Positions 6,191-8,357 of a stretch of 8,357 nt of DNA are shown here, one piece after another; the first letter of the stretch is position 1; each line of letters begins with the position of its first letter. The DNA comes from Candidatus Solibacter sp. (GTDB taxonomy: Bacteria > Acidobacteriota > Terriglobia > Bryobacterales > Bryobacteraceae): the NCBI GenBank assembly GCA_026394025.1, contig JAPKZC010000328.1, forward strand, positions 1-8,357, read 5' to 3'. The notes under the pieces are model-generated. The model did not search any database, was not told the origin of the DNA, and saw nothing but the letters and a program-made list of their open reading frames with translations. The translations under genes and the position numbers were made by a program.

Positions 6191-6211
6191 GCGGCGGAAT
6201 GCAACCGCCGC
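6191..6211. terminator. Second hairpin of the convergent intergenic region
   Basis: GCGGCGG, a seven-base AATGCAA loop and CCGCCGC form a very stable stem beginning five bases after the 6168-6186 palindrome. The tandem arrangement between convergent genes supports a shared terminator region, although neither strand has a following U-run. Confidence 0.4.
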
Positions 6212-6247
6212 GCAGGTTGTCGACCGCTCCACAAAACCCGGCTAGAG

Positions 6248-6907
6248 CTAGAAGACGCGCCGCTTCAAACGTTCGAGGGTGAACTTGGCGGTATCGGCCA
6301 CTATCATCACGGCCATGACGCCGGCTTGCACGGGGTCGGTCACCACGAGGTCCGCAGCCTCGGGGCCACTGCCCGCCATATTGAGGCTGATCACCACCAA
6401 CCCCTGCTGGCGCACTTCGCGCACGGCGATCTCGATGTCTCCGCCCATCAGCGAACCGGCCAGCACGAGCGCCTTGGCGCGGGGCAAACGCGCCACAGCG
6501 CGGACGGCGTCGGCCAGTTTCTGCTCCCCGACCAGGGGAATGGTGTCCACCGAGATGTGTTCGCCGCGGATATTGTGCCTGTCGGCCTCGCTGACGGCGC
6601 CAATCGCCACCTGCCCCACCTGGGCTCCGCCGCCCATGATGATGATGCGCTTGCCGTAGATCGCCTGGAGCGTCTTGACGATCTCGGCGTGGCGCACAAT
6701 CGGCAGGGCGCGTAGATCTTCCAGCAGGTCTTGCGGGCCGCCGGGCAGCAGCACCTCAAAATACGTGCGGGCCCGGTCCGGCCGGTTGTCCAGAATCTCG
6801 ACCGACGCGATGTCGCCCTGATGGCGCGCAATCACGCCGGTCAACTGGTGCAAAACGCCAGTTCCGCCACTGGCGTGCACCACGATGCCGATCGTCTCGT
6901 TCTCCAT
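6248..6907 (-). CDS. ACT-domain protein of the DUF5612 type
   Basis: A 219-residue cytoplasmic protein. Residues 1-80 form an ACT-type ligand-binding domain (ETIGIVVHASGGTGVLHQLT, then VEILDNRPDRARTYFEVLLP). Residues 86-219 form a second domain beginning with the glycine-rich strand KRIIIMGGGAQVGQVAIGAV and containing VLAGSLMGGDIEIAVREVR and VISLNMAGS. This pairing is known from archaeal and bacterial DUF5612 proteins; the ACT half suggests small-molecule, perhaps amino-acid, sensing, but no reaction is established. Translation starts at ATG 6907, preceded by GAGAGGAAAC; the frame is open to 7195, but that extension is antisense to the higB toxin gene and reads as non-protein. It is divergent from higBA, with 85 bases between start codons, and convergent with the dipeptidase gene. 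It shows no functional link to either. Confidence 0.82.
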   Translation of the reverse strand: MENETIGIVVHASGGTGVLHQLTGVIARHQGDIASVEILDNRPDRARTYFEVLLPGGPQDLLEDLRALPIVRHAEIVKTLQAIYGKRIIIMGGGAQVGQVAIGAVSEADRHNIRGEHISVDTIPLVGEQKLADAVRAVARLPRAKALVLAGSLMGGDIEIAVREVRQQGLVVISLNMAGSGPEAADLVVTDPVQAGVMAVMIVADTAKFTLERLKRRVF

Positions 6908-6961
6908 GTTTCCTCTCAGTGTAACTGGCTCAGATGGGTCAGCTGGGTCGTAACGCAGTGA

Positions 6962-6980
6962 TATAACGGGACTCGTTATA
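6962..6980. promoter_or_regulatory. Palindromic operator of the higBA promoter
   Basis: TATAACG, a GGACT centre and CGTTATA form an inverted repeat with seven-base perfect arms, 13 bases upstream of the toxin start. The right arm overlaps a good -10 hexamer, TACAAT (6979-6984), so a bound repressor would block RNA polymerase. HigA-type antitoxins usually repress their own operon through such palindromes, making this the likely HigA site. No convincing -35 is seen. Confidence 0.6.
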
Positions 6981-6992
6981 CAATGAAAAGGA

Positions 6993-7271
6993 GTGATCAG
7001 GAGCTTCGCCGAAAAACAAACGAGGGCGCTCTTCGAGACCGGAATGAGTCGCCGTTGGAACTCGATCGCACGGGTAGCCGTGCGCAAACTGGTCCAGATC
7101 GATTCGGTCACCTCGCTCGATGAACTGAACGTACCTCCAGGAAACCGGTTGGAGGCTCTCAAAGGTGACCGGGCAGGGTTGCATAGCATTCGCATCGGCG
7201 ATCAATGGCGCATCTGTTTCCGATGGGGTACTGATGGCGTCTACGATGTGGAAATTGTCGATTACCACTAG
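6993..7271 (+). CDS. higB: HigB-type toxin of a type II toxin-antitoxin system (RelE/ParE fold)
   Basis: A 92-residue RelE-superfamily toxin of the HigB group, whose members cut mRNA on the ribosome when freed from the antitoxin. It is full length, with the family's conserved blocks: MIRSF at the start, VPPGNRLEALKGDRAG (48-62), SIRIGDQWRICFRW (65-78) and the ending DVEIVDYH (85-92). The basic and aromatic residues around R52, K57, R60 and R73 are those expected for RNA contact. Translation starts at GTG 6993; an in-frame stop at 6984-6986 leaves no upstream alternative. The AAGGAG lies directly against the start rather than at normal spacing, and the predicted transcription start is only a few bases upstream, so the message may be almost leaderless. 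The toxin gene precedes the antitoxin, as usual for higBA. The frame appears intact. Confidence 0.92.
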   Translation: MIRSFAEKQTRALFETGMSRRWNSIARVAVRKLVQIDSVTSLDELNVPPGNRLEALKGDRAGLHSIRIGDQWRICFRWGTDGVYDVEIVDYH

Positions 7272-7289
7272 ATGGAGGGAGCGAAGATT

Positions 7290-7619
7290 ATGAGCATCAT
7301 GCGTCCTGAAGCCGGCTGGAATATCACGCGTCTCCCGGTTCACCCGGGCGAAATGCTCCGCGAGGAGTTCATGAAGCCGCTGGCAATATCCATCAATGGC
7401 CTCGCTCTGGAACTGCACGTACCGGTCACCCGCATCAGCCAGATCGTCAACGAGCGTCGCGGTATTACCGCCGATACGGCATTGCGTCTGGCGCGGCACT
7501 TCGGCACGAGCCCGGATTTCTGGATGAACATTCAAAAGGATTACGAATTGCTCCTGACCCGGCGCAAATCGATGAAGACGATCGAGAAACAGGTCCGGCG
7601 GCGCACGGTTGCCGCATGA
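7290..7619 (+). CDS. higA: HigA-type antitoxin, XRE-family helix-turn-helix
   Basis: A 109-residue antitoxin that neutralises HigB and represses the operon. The HigA signature is clear: HPGEMLREEFMKPLAIS (18-34), then a helix-turn-helix at about 33-58 (NGLALELHVPVTRISQIVN), then RRGITADTALRLARHFGTS and PDFWMNIQKDYEL, which form the dimerisation region. The C-terminus is basic (KQVRRRTVAA). An ATG at 7272 directly abuts the toxin stop codon. The ATG at 7290 was chosen because GGAG at 7278-7281 sits eight bases before it, and the shorter protein better matches the family. The two genes form one operon, with at most 18 bases between them. The palindrome at 6962-6980 is its probable binding site. 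Confidence 0.92.
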   Translation: MSIMRPEAGWNITRLPVHPGEMLREEFMKPLAISINGLALELHVPVTRISQIVNERRGITADTALRLARHFGTSPDFWMNIQKDYELLLTRRKSMKTIEKQVRRRTVAA

Positions 7620-7708
7620 CTCGCACGACCTGACCGGGAACGCCTGCTCCCGCCAGGGGTAGATCACGGAATGAGACCTCCCCGAGCCGGGAGAGCTATC
7701 ATCATGGC

Positions 7709-8357
7709 ATGCGAGTTCGCGAATTAGCGGAGTGGCTGGGCGCCACGTTCGAAGGCGACGGCGAGAGGGAACTGACCGCGGTGGCCCCGCTGGAATCGGC
7801 CGGGGCGGGCGATGTGGCCTTCGTGGGCACGCGCAAGGCGGCGGCCGGGGCCGAGTCTTCATCGGCCGGGTGCCTGATTGTGCCGATGGAGTGGCCATCC
7901 CCTTCGTACCGGACGGTAATCCGCGCGGTGGAGCCGCGCACGGCATTTGCGCGCGCCATGAACCGGTTCTATCCCACGGTGGAACTGGAGCCTGGTGTAC
8001 ACGCCACGGCGGTAGTCGGCAAGGGTATCGAGATGGGGGCCCTGGTGTACATCGGACCGGACGCGGTGGTGGGCGACGAGACGCGGATCGGCGTGGCGAC
8101 GGCGATCCACGCGGGCTGCGTCGTCGGCAAGCGGGTGTCGCTGGGCGAAGGCTGCGTGCTGCACCCCAATGTCACGGTATACGACAACGTGGATATCGGG
8201 CGCGGCAGCGTGCTGCACTCGGGGTGCGTGATCGGGGCGGACGGGTTCGGCTACGTGATGGAACACGAGCGGTGGCACAAGTTTCCGCAGGTGGGCCGGG
8301 TGGAGATCGGCGATTTCGTGGAGATCGGGGCGAATTCGTGCGTGGACCGCGCGGCGC
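7709..8357 (+). CDS. lpxD: UDP-3-O-acylglucosamine N-acyltransferase (LpxD), C-terminus cut by window edge
   Basis: The third enzyme of lipid A synthesis, which transfers a hydroxyacyl chain from acyl carrier protein to the glucosamine amino group of the UDP precursor in the cytoplasm. The frame is open from ATG 7709 to the window end (216 codons). The N-terminal uridine-binding domain (about 1-95) contains LESAGAGDVAFVGTRK and PRTAFARAMNRFYP. The left-handed beta-helix of hexapeptide repeats begins near 97 (GVHATAVVGKG, IGPDAVVGDETRIG). GADGFGYVMEHERWHKFPQ (177-195) and GRVEIGDFVEIGANSCVDR (197-214) are strongly LpxD-specific. The catalytic histidine and C-terminal helices lie beyond the window. 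The nearest purine-rich run (GGGAGAG, 7689-7695) is about 13 bases from the start, so ribosome binding is not decisive. It shows that the organism has an LPS-type outer membrane. Confidence 0.95.
   Translation, partial: MRVRELAEWLGATFEGDGERELTAVAPLESAGAGDVAFVGTRKAAAGAESSSAGCLIVPMEWPSPSYRTVIRAVEPRTAFARAMNRFYPTVELEPGVHATAVVGKGIEMGALVYIGPDAVVGDETRIGVATAIHAGCVVGKRVSLGEGCVLHPNVTVYDNVDIGRGSVLHSGCVIGADGFGYVMEHERWHKFPQVGRVEIGDFVEIGANSCVDRAA

Noticed and set aside
7637..7654. CGGGA...TCCCG hairpin between higA and lpxD
   Set aside because: Only five base pairs with an eight-base loop and no U-tract; not distinguishable from chance in GC-rich DNA.
6939..7946. Minus-strand open frame (335 codons) across higBA and the start of lpxD
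   Set aside because: It spans two well-supported genes and an intergenic gap on the other strand and has no domain-like sequence.
1..8357. CRISPR arrays, tRNA or rRNA genes, insertion sequences
   Set aside because: No regularly spaced repeats, cloverleaf-like sequence, rRNA signature or transposase were seen on either strand.

Overview
The window is GC-rich chromosomal DNA from a Gram-negative bacterium. LpxD (lipid A synthesis) indicates an outer membrane. The secreted carboxypeptidase-regulatory-like repeat protein, rubrerythrin, an exosortase H locus and a secreted M19 dipeptidase together suggest an acidobacterium of the Solibacter/Bryobacter type. That placement is inferred from gene content; no rRNA or other marker is present.

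Layout from left to right. (1) 1-630, minus: the N-terminal part of a secreted protein with carboxypeptidase-regulatory-like folds, cut by the window edge. (2) 631-938: non-coding today, but it holds a plus-strand relic of the N-terminus of a membrane protein. (3) 939-1436, minus: rubrerythrin. (4) 1496-2654, minus: two overlapping genes, an exosortase H (xrtH) and a four-helix membrane partner. (5) 2902-3636, plus: a secreted beta-sandwich protein with a C-terminal helix and basic tail. (6) 3635-3872: a frameshifted, internally deleted M19 dipeptidase relic. (7) 3957-4793, plus: a secreted protein ending in PSLSEWG, a hydrophobic helix and RRLR, which is an IPTL-CTERM sorting signal and so the expected substrate class of XrtH. 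(8) 4859-6082, plus: an intact secreted M19 dipeptidase. (9) 6168-6211: two tandem hairpins between convergent genes. (10) 6248-6907, minus: an ACT-domain (DUF5612-like) protein. (11) 6993-7619, plus: a higBA toxin-antitoxin pair with a 19-base palindromic operator. (12) 7709-8357, plus: lpxD, cut by the window edge.

The most interesting part is 1496-4793. An exosortase, its membrane partner and at least one recognisable substrate lie together, with the substrate genes transcribed divergently from the sortase. The two secreted-protein genes share an unusual promoter architecture: a TTG-type -35, a 17-base spacer and the nearly identical extended -10 TGATA(G/C)TATT. Only one has the canonical sorting motif. 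The other has a helix-plus-basic tail without it, and may be a divergent substrate. A decayed dipeptidase copy between them, with an intact copy just downstream, shows that this locus has been rearranged.
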